A stretch of DNA of 64,000 bases, taken from Byssochlamys sp. IMV 00236 (Eukaryota; Ascomycota; Eurotiomycetes; Eurotiales; Thermoascaceae). Under the pieces are notes generated by a model. It was given only the letters and a program-made list of their open reading frames with translations, was not told the DNA's origin and searched no databases. Below, piece by piece: positions 43,443 through 54,971 of the stretch. The DNA lies in assembly GCA_001931875.2 (NCBI GenBank), contig MSJH02000807.1, positions 314,088 through 378,087 of the forward strand. The letters are read 5' to 3'. Position 1 is the stretch's first letter; every line of letters begins with the position of its first letter. The translations under genes and the position numbers were made by a program.

Positions 43443-45416
43443 CTTGAGACGAGCACCGAACAAGACAGCTTCTCTGACCACTGGTCGCACGAAGGCGAAG
43501 GGAAGAGGGGAGAGTTGGCAAACAACGGGGTGTTGGTTGGATTGGGGGGGAATGAAACGATAATAATGAAGCTGTACAGAAAAGCGTTAAAAAAGAAGAC
43601 GTCCAGCCCTCTGGGATCCAACTGCTTTGGGCAAGCCGGTGTGCTCCATTTTCGGGGTCGAACTTTTCTCGGTCGGAAGCGAAGCCGATGCGGAATTGAT
43701 TATTTGATTATTTGATTATCTCGACTAACTACTTGGACTTAGACTGAACTAACTAATTCTTTTCATGCCGTCCGTTGCCCGGGAGCTCCCGTGAGGGGGA
43801 AGTCTTGATTCATTAATTAAATTATTTGTACCGCGTGAGGGGAACCTTCTTGTGTCGTGAGGAGTTAACTAACTAACTCTTTATCATCTATCATCTATCT
43901 AATCCATCTATAATAATATTCTCATGTTCTCCCTTTCCTCCTCCTTCTTCCACTCCAACTAAATACCATATAATTATTCCTTACTTACTACTTATTATTC
44001 CTCATACCGTATCTCCCCGAGAACACTCACTTACGCACAACTAACCAACTAACACCCCGAACACTTTTCGTCCCGATCTGTACCCTCCCGGTCCCTCCCG
44101 CCCGATGAAGCCGTGGCTATAGTACAGATGAGGAGAACCCAGGAGAAGGAGAGAAAAAAAAAAAGGGGGCCCTCATCGCTGAGGAGAAAGCTAGCTTGCC
44201 TTTTTCCAGCTGAACGGTGGAAATCTGGGGTATTGTCCAGACAGGCCCACTTGATGTTCCCAATTCTTTTTTTTTTTTCTTTCCTCGAGACAGCTTGGTT
44301 TTAAGGTTGGATCTCGGCTTTTTTTTTGTTTTGATGTGTTAGTAAGTATTATAGATGAGAAGCCGTTGTCTTCCGGTTGATATATTTATATAGATATCTA
44401 TATTCAAGACAAGATGACGCTTAATTACAGATCAACAAGAGAAAACAAAAAAGCCCAATGATTCCACAAGGCCCTGTCAATGGGACGTAGTTCCAAACAT
44501 CCATCCGTGGCGGTTTAATTAATTAATTAATAAAACAAACCCCCATTTCGTTAATGATTAACAAGCGACCCGATTCAAACTACGTTATATCATAATAATA
44601 ATTACTCTCAAGTACTCCGTACTCCGTACACATCTCTACCAATTCGCCACGTTTTGTATCTACTATCTACTCCTGGAATCTCCACCCCTTCGCCGCGGGA
44701 CCTCCCGGAGATCAGTCCTGTGGCTTTTGGAGATCTACCATAGCTACTACTAACTGGTTGCTCGATGTGTCGGAGTCCTGTTGTCTGGTCCTGAAATCGG
44801 TAAATCTCCAAGAACCCTCTCCACTGTTTTCGGCCCGGTTTGTCTTCGGCCACGCTGTCCATGGTTATAAATAACTACATAGTAGTTAACGACATGACGC
44901 ATTCCTCGCCTCCGAGAATTTATTTCTATTTTGGGACCGAGTCGATCGGCTCTATTCGGATCATGTTGTTTATCATCACATAATCATAGTCTTGGATGTA
45001 TGTAACAGTTCACTTGGGTCTTACTTTGTCTAGATTAACTTTGTAGTTATCTAGACACTTTTATTTCCTATGACCAATGTACTTAAATCGACGCTCTTAA
45101 CTAAAAAAATGTGGTCTCGCTTCTATATGGTTTTCTCATGTTGGAGTTAATACTCTCTAAGAAGGAGGTGCTAATTGCACAGTATGGGAATGCCTTGTCC
45201 CTGAGTCGATTGAATGATTACACCCTGGCCATTGCGCGCTCGTACATATTTGCTTAAGAAATAATACATCGAGGAATAAAGGAAAGCAGTCTCATTCCGG
45301 ACGCCTCCCGCACACAATTATGTGAACGACTTTCTACAAACGGTCAAGACTGTGATGGTATATCGTGGAATGCAGAAAGAAGCAAAGATAAAGTCAAAGT
45401 CAGGTCGTGGAGAGGA
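43443..45416. other. Intergenic region between NADH dehydrogenase and Mgm1 genes
   Basis: Both neighbours are on the minus strand, so this 2-kb stretch is the dehydrogenase promoter plus the Mgm1 3' UTR. It contains TAAC runs (TTAACTAACTAACTC near 43864-43878), an overlapping double copy of TACTCCGTAC (44613-44629) and a TTAATTAATTAATTAAT run near 44516-44532. No gene is supported. Confidence 0.45.
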
Positions 45417-48292
45417 TTAAAAGAGGCTCCAGCCGCGCGTCGTCTCCTTCGAAGGCACTGGACGCTGCGAGGACTTGGTGAAGTTGCGACCTTCCAGCTG
45501 GCGCAGGCTCTCAATCTTCTGCAGAGCCAGTTCCAACAGCTCCTTCTTCCTGATCACATCCAGATGTCGGCGGATGCGAGGATCCTCACGCGCAAACCGT
45601 TCGACCTCAGCGTCGGACAGATGTCGACCCAGTCGCATGTCCAACTCACGCGGGAAGTTGTAGTAAAACTCGGAGAGCAACTCAACATTCAGGAAAAGTA
45701 CAGCGGTCGACGTGAGCTTGTCGGCAACGACGTCGAGGAATACCTCAGGGCAGTAATATTTGTTCTTCTTGTTGTTGCACTGTTTCGAGCGAACCGCAAG
45801 GAGTCTCATTTTGAGAAGGTCGGCCCGATCGCGAAGGAAGATACCCTCACGAGCTAATAGATGGTTAGCATCAGAATCGGACCGTAAAAGAGGATACGGA
45901 CTACAAACCTTTCTGCAGGAGGGATGAACTGAACCCGCCCGCACCGCCTGCGCCATCGCCTTCCAGAACAACGTCTCCCTTTCTCACTTTGTCGACAAAG
46001 GCCATCACATCCTTCAGCTTTCTTCTTCCGACGTCCTGCTCGACCTGCTTTAGAGCGGATTCACACGATCGCAGCTCATCCTTGAGTACCCGGCTAACGT
46101 TTTCTCGTCCCTTGGTCCATTCCATATCCTCCACTTCGATCTCGAACTTGTAAGGCTTGATGCAATTCTCTACCTGGTCACTTGTGCTGAAGAAGCGGTC
46201 GTTGAGGATGGTCGTGCAAGCCTCCTTGATCTGTTTCTGCGCGTATGGATGCGACGCAAACGTAGAGTTGGCCACAAGATGGTCGACATGGCTCTGGAGA
46301 GCGTTTGCAACCACCGTGGTCGCGAGTCGGCCAATACCAGACTTAGTCAAGGAAGACGTTGAAGCATCGAGCTTTCTGTGCCAATACAGGGACTCCGGAT
46401 CCGCTTTTGGCAGGTCCGTAAGAGGGTCCAGCTCAGGCATCGGGGGCGACAAGTCATCAAACGGCTTGTTCCAATATCTTTGCGCAAGAATGTCCATCAC
46501 GCGCTGATCCAATTCATTCTTGAGCATCTCCCGGACTTGCGGCCGGCCAAAGTGCTCCGTGAACTCCTTGAAGGAGTGCTTGAAGCTGTCCAGGCTCTCT
46601 GCAAGATAAGACTCCGCGCTGAGCGGACGGTCGTTGTATTGAACCTTGAATTCATAAGTCGCTTCTTCTAGCTCTTGACTGATCGCATCCCTAGTTCCTG
46701 CTAGGCTCGACGCCATTGTTTGTTCGAGAACATGCATCAGTTTCTTACGGAGAGTCGAAACCCCGACCTCAACGCCGGAATCCGGACCAAAGTCCGCAGG
46801 GTGCGTAGAGAAGTAAGCATTCTCATTTTTCAGAATGGCGCTGGAGATATTACCACTCGCCCGAGAGAAGAGCGCTGTGGTTTGAGGAACCCGACAGACC
46901 ACGCCCACATAGCCTAGCCGTAGAGGATATTTCTTGTCCTGCAAGATGCTTGCACCTCTTTCTGGATCCACCAGATCCATCTTCGTGACCACACCAATTG
47001 TTCTCTCTCCTCGGGGATCAACTCTGCGGCTGGCCTTTAGGGCGGTCGAGTTGGCCAGATCAACATCCGCGGCCGATATGGCGAGAATGATGTTGGGAGG
47101 CTGAATATACTTGTCACACAGATCGGATATCTTCTGCTTAAGCTCCGGGGGCTGATCCCGGCCCGAAACTTGTATATATCCAGGAAGATCAATGAGAGAG
47201 AGATCAGGAACGTGAGGTGAAAAGATCGTCAGGCGAATGGGATCGTCGCTGACGCAGTCTCTCTCGGGTACAGCCAAGTTCAAGTCGGTAAGAGTCCGTT
47301 GAATCTGGGTGAAATCGGTGATCTTCCCGAGACCAAGAGTTGGGAACTCGCCGTACTCTGTTTGGCTATCGGGCGTGTTGACCAAGGTAAGCTCGATCGG
47401 CCGGCGCGTCACCATGTTGAGACCCTTCGGGAGGAACTCATGTCCAACGATAGCTTCCAGGACAGAGCTTTTACCCGAAGACTGAGATCCAATGACCACT
47501 ATTGATGGAAGCGTCAATGTGCTCGACTGCCCCACCGTCTGCAGGATATTTCTGATCTCGATCATCTTCCGCGTGAGAACCATCATCTGATCGTCTATCG
47601 CAATCTGCGTCGCACCTCGGACATCTCGTTCATCAGATTTGTCATAACCGAAAGCAGAAGCTGTTGCAGCTCCAGCAGCCGCAGCATTACGATTATCTCT
47701 GGGGGATCCTCCCTGGCCGCCAGAACCACCGCCTTCAGACTCAGACTCCTCGCCTAGACGGAAGATCTTCTGCATCCATTCCGGAAGTTCCATCTCTTCC
47801 TTTTTCTTTTCCCAGCCACGACTCGTCTGCTCAGCCATACCCTGAAGCCCGTTGAATAGTCCAGTTGCCGTATCAGTAGCAGTCTCACCTGCCCGCTTGA
47901 GGATGTCGATGGCGTAGTTTCCCGCCTCTGTACTCAAAGAATGTCGGTCAGCAAATGTACCTCCCCTCAGAAAAGCTCTCTGGAAACGTACGATTCGCTT
48001 GATATTGTATATAAGCCAACCCGGCAATCATCGCTCCCCCGAACATAGCTGGAAGCCTGACTAGCTTGAGCGCAATCCGGGGTAGCATCCTCGCAAAGGA
48101 TATCGTCCGCACCGCCGGAACATTGTTGTGTATAGCGTTGGCACCGACAGGCCACGCTCGACCCCGTAACACTGCATTTCCATCTGCACGGAGGAGACCA
48201 CCAGTTCTCGAACTCACGCTGTGCATATGGCGGGCCAGCAGGCCCCTCCTCAACAGCGGAGTCAAACGGTGGGAGAGAATCCTCCCGCTCAT
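45417..48292 (-). CDS. mgm1: Mitochondrial inner-membrane dynamin-like GTPase Mgm1
   Basis: Three minus-strand exons (48292-47992, 47927-45909 and 45853-45417) encode 918 residues, close to the yeast length of about 900. An Arg-rich presequence is followed by a first hydrophobic segment (LPAMFGGAMIAGLAYIQ, about 80-97). Exon 1 ends a few residues after that helix. An acidic, Gly-rich linker and an Ala-rich segment (NAAAAGAATASAFGYD) lie where rhomboid cleavage is expected in this family. The GTPase domain then begins: P-loop GSQSSGKSS at about 247-255, switch threonines in MVTRRP, DLPG, and TKMDLVD. The middle and GED regions follow, including HLDVIRKKELLELALQKIES near the end. Mgm1/OPA1 fuses inner membranes and shapes cristae. 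Confidence 0.94.
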
Positions 48293-48882
48293 GGTTATCG
48301 AATTTTCATGCGTGTCTCGGAATTGGCGAAATCAGCATGACCATTTTCCAGCCGCAGGCCAGATGGTCGAATGTCCGGTTGGATGGAATTCCTGCGCAAG
48401 ACCGACGTCTGCGCAGTGGCGATATCTAGCAGAGCAAAACAACAGTCGATTACGGAGTCTCGCGATGCCCGTGACCTGCGCTAGTGGCCGCTTCGGCAGC
48501 CGGAGAAGCGGTGAGTCACGTGCGCCGTGTCATGGCTGCGGTGTGAGATGGATGGCGTGACGACGAAGGTATGGAAGGTAATTTGATTAACAAACAGACG
48601 GTGTAGGAATCCCTGGTTTCTTTTTCTTTTCCAGATACCCTTGATTTATGATTCTTGCCCTTTCCTCGTACAGGTTGCGTTTCTTTTCTGTCTGCTTATC
48701 ACTCTCTTGGCCTTCTGACATCGGTGTATTCCTATGACTCTTACGTCCGGCAGAACTTGAGGAGTCGCTTTCTTCCCTTCTTCCCACAGCGATTTCCCCT
48801 GAGTTGCCCGGAGTTTTCTTTTTGAATTTATTTATTCTACCTGAAAGTGTATTAATCTCAACTGTGCAATTTGTGACCCAAC
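48293..48882. other. Divergent promoter between Mgm1 and Dug3-type genes
   Basis: This 590-base stretch serves both genes. The part near the Dug3 gene is T/C-rich (TTTCTTTTTCTTTTCC near 48618, CTTTCTTCCCTTCTTCCC near 48770). A minus-strand frame at 48587-48976 overlaps the first Dug3 exons and is not accepted. Confidence 0.45.
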
Positions 48883-50244
48883 ATGTGCCGTCTCCTGGTA
48901 AGTTACGCCGTTCATTTCGTCCTGGTACTTTACTGTAGTAAGTACGCGCCACTCGCAGCTGAACTGACCGCTCCAAACACAGGTCTACAAAGGAAGAAAC
49001 GATATCCTACTCAGCAAACTGATCACAGAACCAAGCCACTCGATTCTTACCCAGTCCTATGATTCGAGATTGAGACTTGTATGTTAATCTACATTTCTGA
49101 CACCTATAACTGGCAACGAAGCAATCAATCTAACCGGAATCCCGCCATCGAACAGGACCGACGCCGCCCCGTCAACGGCGATGGTTTCGGAGTAGGATTC
49201 TACACGGACCCTAAGCTTGGCCCTGAACCATGCATCTTCACATCGACACTACCGGCGTGGAACTGTGAAAACCTCGAGCGTCTGGCAGCGAAGACTTGCT
49301 CGAACCTGATCTTCGCACACGTGCGGGCAACGACCGAGGGCACCCTCGCGGAGAACAACTGCCATCCTTTCCAGCACAATACCCTGATGTGGATGCACAA
49401 TGGCAATGTTGGCGGATGGAAGTACATCAAGCGCGCGCTGGCTGACTCCCTCGCGGACAAGTGGTATCTGGGCGTGAAGGGAGGGACGGATAGCGAATGG
49501 GCCTTTGCTCTGTTCCTCGATTTGATGGAGAAAGAGGGCGCTGATCCTAGCTCTGATCCTGGCCCAGAGGGCTTTGGACAGGCGTTCCTGCGCCGCGTTA
49601 TGATGAAGACGATTGCGAAGATTAACGAGTTCGTGCGAGAGATCCCGGAGAAGCATAATGTGACAGGAGTGGAGACGCGCAGCCTACTCAACTTTGCCGT
49701 CACAGATGGACATACGGTCATCTGCACTCGGTATATCAGCAGCAAAACTGACGAGCCGGCGAGTTTGTACTTTTCTTCCGGCACCAAGTGGAAGGAGGGC
49801 AAGACAAAGGGCCATTTCAAGATGGAGCGTCACGACAAAGGTGCTGATATTGTCTTGGTGGCTAGTGAGCCTATCACTTTCGAGAGACGTGAGTGGATTC
49901 GTTTTTCTATATCATATAATACACTCCATTGCTAACTTTCGTTTCTGCTAGATAACTGGGTGTCTGTTCCTACAAACTCGATTCTCACCATACACAAGCA
50001 GACTGTGTTATTGCATCCTATCCTGGATGAATTCTATGATGATGACCCCAACATGGACCGCTCCTCCTGCTATGCGGTATCTCAAGGTCAGAGTGCCGCA
50101 CAGGGTACCGCAGTCCCATCCCAGAGTGCAGCCGCTGCCTGCACGCCTCCCGAGCCCGACTCGGCGGACACCAATGAGCATATCAATGGCTCGAGACTGC
50201 ACGAACTGAGCCACAAAATGACACAGATCCAGCTACAAACTTGA
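48883..50244 (+). CDS. Class II glutamine amidotransferase, Dug3-type (glutathione degradation)
   Basis: Four exons (48883-48897, 48983-49078, 49156-49888 and 49952-50244) encode 378 residues. The first coding exon has only 15 bases and encodes MCRLL, placing the N-terminal nucleophile Cys2 in its own exon. The rest of the Ntn-hydrolase core is visible: the NGDGFGVGFY motif, FAHVRATTEG, and the WMHNGNVGGW glutamine-binding loop, with DGHTVICTRY and LYFSSGTKW further on. Sequence SEPIT and HNWVSVPTNSILTI mark the conserved C-terminal end, after which about 70 polar residues are unrelated. Dug3 works with Dug1 and Dug2 in the cytosol to break down glutathione and other gamma-glutamyl peptides. 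The third exon start was chosen for phase and for the RLDRRRPVNGDG junction. Confidence 0.9.
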
Positions 50245-50666
50245 ACGGGACCAAGCTTGTGCTATTGATTCTTTCCAATCTGGGGACAACTGGAAGGATG
50301 TTGTATGAATTTGATTCACGAATGCTGGAGTTAGGAGACGCAGATGTCGGGAAAGGTTGAATCGGCGTTCGGAAAGGACTTCGGAGTTTCCAGATGCTTT
50401 CACATCGTTATCTAATACATTTTTGTAGTTAACTATTCGAACCTTCAACATTTCAAGTTAGCGAGAATTTCTGTATATCATCGCAGAGAATACATACCAT
50501 TTGTAATGTCAGTCGCTTTCACAAGGAATAGCATATCTGATTCTCCAGCTTCACTCCCCACAAGGACGTCGAGCCAGTATAGGAAGGCCAGAAGAGAAAA
50601 ACGTCTTCCCTTCTCTTTCAATAGTATACGTTGCAAGTCATGCCGACATGCTACTAGTCCTAAACC
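50245..50666. other. Convergent intergenic region
   Basis: This is 3' UTR of the Dug3-type gene and of the minus-strand membrane-protein gene. No gene or clear motif is present. Confidence 0.4.
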
Positions 50667-51815
50667 CTAGATATCCTCTCCAGAGATATTCGCATGTTTG
50701 AAATATTTCATCCCCACCCACGCGACCACCACCCAAACCCACGCCATGACAGCCGTGCAGACCATGAGAGCAGGATAGTACCCAACGATCGGTAAGGTAG
50801 GATCATCCTCCAGTTCCGGAGGTGCATATGGCGTTTCACCAACATCCCATGCCCAGCTCCAGACTCCGAAGCAGCTGCCCATACCGATCACAAACACAAT
50901 CCATGTCACTATGAGAATGATCCAGCCCCACCATTCTGTCTCTGAGTAATCCCATATATCCTGGACGCTCTTCAGGTCAGAGGAGTGAGTTGCAAGGGGC
51001 GATTTCGGACGATGTCCCGCTCTGTGCTGCCGGCTCATAGACTCGGATCGGAGAGGGAAGTAGGAATCTGAACTGGATGATGGGGTCGGGATGTGGACTC
51101 CGGCAGCAGCGGCGCCGGTGCCGCTGCTGGTGGATGCACCTCGAATGGTGGAATTGGCAAGACGGGGAAAGGGGATGATGTCTTCGTCGTCGGTCGTTGT
51201 CTCATCGCCGAGTATCGAACTTGACACGTTGGGCTGTAGACGCGAAGGGGTGGTGGACGCACCCAGTAGATTACTGTTGCGTCGTGTGTTCACGCGCGAC
51301 CATCCGGAGGCAGACATACCATCGTCGCCATCGAAACTGCCTCGTGGAGTTGCTTCGTCGTCGAGAGAGGTTGGACTGACTGGTGAGCGTCGCGAGGTGT
51401 TGTCGGTACTGTATCCGTTGGAGTCGCCGCGCGAAACGTCTAAACTCCTGGGCGAGCCATTATTCAGTCTCTTCTCCCTAGATTCGAATCGTGTGCCTAG
51501 CAGGGCCGTCTTGCGCAAGGAACCCTTTCTCCTGCGGGTCCGCCTCTGTTGCTGGATCGCTGTCGCCAATGCCCTGCCCTTCGGCCGCGGTGTTGGGAGA
51601 GAGCCATCCCCATCGTCCCCCTCGACATCAGCATCCTTCCCGGAACTTGTATCTGTTGTCTGGCTCATCCGGAGGAACGACAGCTTCGCCAAGAGACTGC
51701 CAGACAAGCTGCGGCGATGACCAGTGCTGTTGGCGCTCCCCGATCGTGGTCTCCCAAGAAGCTCTCCACTGTCGACGGACCGTCCCACAGGCGTCTGCTC
51801 GGATCCATCTTCCAT
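50667..51815 (-). CDS. Conserved fungal protein with two C-terminal transmembrane helices
   Basis: A single minus-strand frame gives 382 residues from the ATG at 51815. The open frame continues 21 codons upstream to a TTG, and an in-frame stop lies further upstream, so either 51815 is the start or an unseen upstream exon joins by splicing. The first 285 residues are disordered, Ser/Arg/Asp-rich, with a basic block (RRTRRRKGSLRK). The C-terminus has two long hydrophobic helices rich in Trp: WWGWIILIVTWIVFVIGMGS and, after an acidic turn (PPELEDDPT), ALMVCTAVMAWVWVVVAWVG. A cytosolic N-terminus with a hairpin membrane anchor is likely. I do not recognise the family by name. Confidence 0.78.
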   Translation of the reverse strand: MEDGSEQTPVGRSVDSGELLGRPRSGSANSTGHRRSLSGSLLAKLSFLRMSQTTDTSSGKDADVEGDDGDGSLPTPRPKGRALATAIQQQRRTRRRKGSLRKTALLGTRFESREKRLNNGSPRSLDVSRGDSNGYSTDNTSRRSPVSPTSLDDEATPRGSFDGDDGMSASGWSRVNTRRNSNLLGASTTPSRLQPNVSSSILGDETTTDDEDIIPFPRLANSTIRGASTSSGTGAAAAGVHIPTPSSSSDSYFPLRSESMSRQHRAGHRPKSPLATHSSDLKSVQDIWDYSETEWWGWIILIVTWIVFVIGMGSCFGVWSWAWDVGETPYAPPELEDDPTLPIVGYYPALMVCTAVMAWVWVVVAWVGMKYFKHANISGEDI

Positions 51816-53142
51816 TGGCGCGTCGGGGGCCAGCCCTTCCTCCAATCGTCCGTGATAATTGACAGTCTGGCAGGACAACTTGAGTCCGGCGAATTCGACC
51901 AGAGAGTTCTGACGATTCTAAGGAGCTGGTTTCACAGTACAAGAATGGAAGTGGAGCCGGGGTAATGGCATGCGCAGGTAGCTTAAAGCTTGGCTCTAGC
52001 GCTAGTTAAACTAGCAAGGCGTGCGGAGATTTCTCCTGGTTTACTTTACTCTTATCATGCTACATCGACTATGCGATCTCGTGAAAAAAATACTTGGACA
52101 ACGTGGACACGGCTCCAGATGATCATGGAAGCATGGGCTTCTCCATGCATCCATAGATACTCCAATTTCCGCGTGGCATACGAGCTCTGCTCTCTAAAGT
52201 GGTAGGAAATGCAGAGCCGCTTACTTAACATATGCATCTGCTGGGCGCCCTAATGCATAATCCAAGACAATTGTAGAAGGCTCTTCCAAGTAGAGGGAAA
52301 TTGCGAGACCGACAGGGCCAGAGATGTACACGAAACGTACGGGAAAGAACGAGACAAAAATAGGGGGAATGTCAACATGGATGACGTATCGGAAAGAGCC
52401 ATTTCAAGATTTTCCACGAACAAGAAGTATGAGCTCAGCGTTGGCATCAAGAAAGGTTGCAGAGACCACAGAAAGGAAGCTATAGAAAATATTCGCATCG
52501 AGAGGTGCAAAAAAGTAACTAGATTCGTTCACGTGAAGTTCGTCGTAGCATTGGCGAGAAGGAAATATTCGAAAGGCAAATTATGGGGTAAGAAAAAAAA
52601 ATATTTGTGCGCACATGAAGACATCAGATTCGCTCAGTAAGCCGCGCACATACGAAAAAGATACGAAGATACAAACTTAGAAAGGTAGGCTTATTGAGCA
52701 ACAGCCAAGTGGCAGAGGGGAGAGAAGCGACAGGAAAGTACTTTTAGTTTACTCAAGGGGGAGCGCCGGAATAGGGGATCCAAGAAGCTATCAACCAAAC
52801 ACACGAACGTTCACGCGAAGACCGGGGAAAGGAATGATCCAATAGACGAGTGGATTCGATTCAGGGGTATTGACGGACAGACGCACAAATTTCATTTGAG
52901 GGGGGCCACTGAAGGAAATACTCGTAGAAACGAAAACATTCGCTTGGAAAACCTATTTGGGAATGACAATCTCAGAAGGTAGGTGCTGGAATCGAATAGA
53001 AATGGGCGACGAATATAAAACGAAGATGGAAAAAAGTGAGATGCTCTCCTCGCTGCACGAGACAGCTACACTCACGTTCAGAAAGGCATCAAAACCAATT
53101 CAGGAAGGACTATCATCCAACGGAAGCGGCCATGATGATGGA
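51816..53142. other. Intergenic region upstream of the membrane-protein gene
   Basis: The 1.3-kb stretch lies between two minus-strand genes. The right part (52600-53100) is A/G-rich on the + strand (AAAAAAAAATA, GAAAAAAGTGAG) and would be the 3' UTR of the RNA-binding protein gene. Frames at 52250-52510 and 52377-52640 lack family features. Confidence 0.4.
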
Positions 53143-54971
53143 CTACGCCTGGTAGCCTCCAAAGCCATTTCCAAAGCCGGCGTTACCAGGCTGGGCCCAT
53201 GCTGCTCCAGGAGGCGTCTGACCACGGCCATAGCCCGCAGCATTGCCTGGAAGCTGGCCGTAGCCTTGGACTGGGATCCCAGGACCACCGAAATTGGTAG
53301 CCTGCTGGTCCCAACCACGACCAGCCGGACTAGGACCTAAAGCCGTCACAGTCAGCAGGAGAAACATTTGACCGGGTACATAATTCGACTTACCCGTAGG
53401 GGTCATAGGTCCAGTAGGACCTCCGTACTGAGGGAAGTAAGGAGACGCGGCACCGCCAAAGCCAGCAGCAGCAGCACCAGCCTGCTGCGGCGAGAAACCA
53501 TCGAACTGGCCGGTGGGAGGACGATCCTTGCCCCACTGTGACGCTGTTAGTAAGGGCAATGCCAGATAAGAGGAATATATGATGGAATGACATACGCTGC
53601 ACTTCAATGGACGCCCGTTGACGTTGTATCCGTTAAGCTGGCAGATCGCCATGGCAGCATTCTCGTGGGTGTCCATCTTCACAAAGGCGAATCCACGGTC
53701 GGCCTGGACGCGAGTCTCAACGACGTAGCCGAAATTCTGGAACAATGGGACGAGATCATTCTGTGTTGTGTACGGGGTGAGGTTTCCGACATAACAAGTT
53801 GTCTGCCACTGAGGAGTCTGTGCAACCACCATGTCGTAGCTCTGAATGCCATGAGTAGGGAAGTGGTGATGACCAAATGCAGTGGTAGGAGTCATGCCCA
53901 TGGCGGCCATCGCCTGCTGTTGAGAGATGGAAGGCTGACCCTTTTGGTTGGCCCAGTTGCAGCGAATAGCACGAGAACCAAGCCATTCCCCGTCCATGGA
54001 ACTCAAAGCTTTCTCGGCATCTCCGCGCTCGCGGAAAGCGACGAAACCGTAGCCACGGGACCGACCAGTCTTCATGTCCCACATCACGCGAGCTTCAGAA
54101 ACAGAGCCAAAAGCAGAGAAGGCCTGAAGGAGGACCTCGTCGTTGACCTCGTTGCTCAGATCACCGACGAAGATGTGGAAGTGGTTAGAAGTGTCTTCCT
54201 TGTTGGTGTTGTTGGACTGGTAGGCCCAGTTCACACGGATTTCCTAGAGAGAAGACCTGTCAGAGAATGGTTGACATCGAACTGTAACGGAAGAGAATCG
54301 CCTACCGACTGATGGACACGGCGTCCGTTAAGGGTCTGCATCGCTCTCTCTGCCGCACCAGGGTCGTCGTACTCGATAAAACCGTAGTTCAGGCCCTTAC
54401 TCTGGAACTTCGTCGCAGTTAGCTATCGGCTTCTTACCTCGAGACAGTGTCCGCAAGCCGTCTTGAGCAGATGTAGTCACAGGAATGTGGAGTGGAGAGT
54501 TGATTGAGGTGAGGTGCGGAGAATAGATGGAGGTTATGCGGGTGAAGTGAATAAAGGCGGGTCTCAGGCAACAGCTGGTGAACGACTCACGTTCTTGTCC
54601 GGAATAATCTTCACACTCTGCACATGACCTGTCGTCTCAAAGATCTGCTTGAGAATGTCCTCTGTGACTCTGGGATCCAGCCCTCCGACATACAGAGCTC
54701 GCTTGTTTGGCTCTGGCGCCGCCCGACGCACGTAGCCGCCGGCGCTAGTCGGAGACATCATGTTCCCTGATATCGGGGAGGTAATTGCCGTCGGAATCGG
54801 GTTTGTGTTCTGTGGAATGACCACAGGGGGAAGAGGTGGTGGAGGCATATGGGAAGGGTTCCCTTGACTATTCCCCTGAGATCCATCATATTGCTGACCC
54901 GGAGCGCCTGCAGCTGCCTGAGGAGGCGGTGGAAGAGTGGAAGAAGAGGATGGTGGCGCGTTGTCCGCCAT
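53143..54971 (-). CDS. pub1: Three-RRM poly(A)/U-rich RNA-binding protein, Pub1/TIA-1 type
   Basis: Five minus-strand exons (54971-54591, 54407-54306, 54243-53596, 53535-53394 and 53336-53143) encode 488 residues. Three RRMs are clear. RRM1 has LYVGGL (92-97) and NYGFIEY. RRM2 has HIFVGDLS (184-191) and RGYGFVAF. RRM3 has CYVGNL (311-316) and RGFAFVKM. RRM2 and RRM3 are separated by a Gln/Met/His-rich linker, and the C-terminus is a Gly/Pro/Gln-rich low-complexity tail (GRGQTPPGAAWAQPGNAGFG), as in Pub1 and TIA-1, which drive stress-granule formation. Such proteins bind U-rich 3' UTRs and control mRNA stability in nucleus and cytoplasm. Introns fall after the first RRM half and before the tail. 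Confidence 0.93.

Noticed and set aside
43443..43490. Upstream extension of the NADH dehydrogenase frame
   Set aside because: It begins with GTG and has no ATG; the ATG at 43442 gives a normal presequence.
49081..49155. Open frame continuing upstream of Dug3 exon 3
   Set aside because: It lies inside an intron with a good donor (GTATGT), branch-like CTAAC and CAG acceptor, and removing it restores the conserved junction before NGDGFGVG.
53587..54312. 241-codon + strand frame opposite the Pub1-type gene
   Set aside because: It is a shadow of the RRM-coding exons on the other strand.
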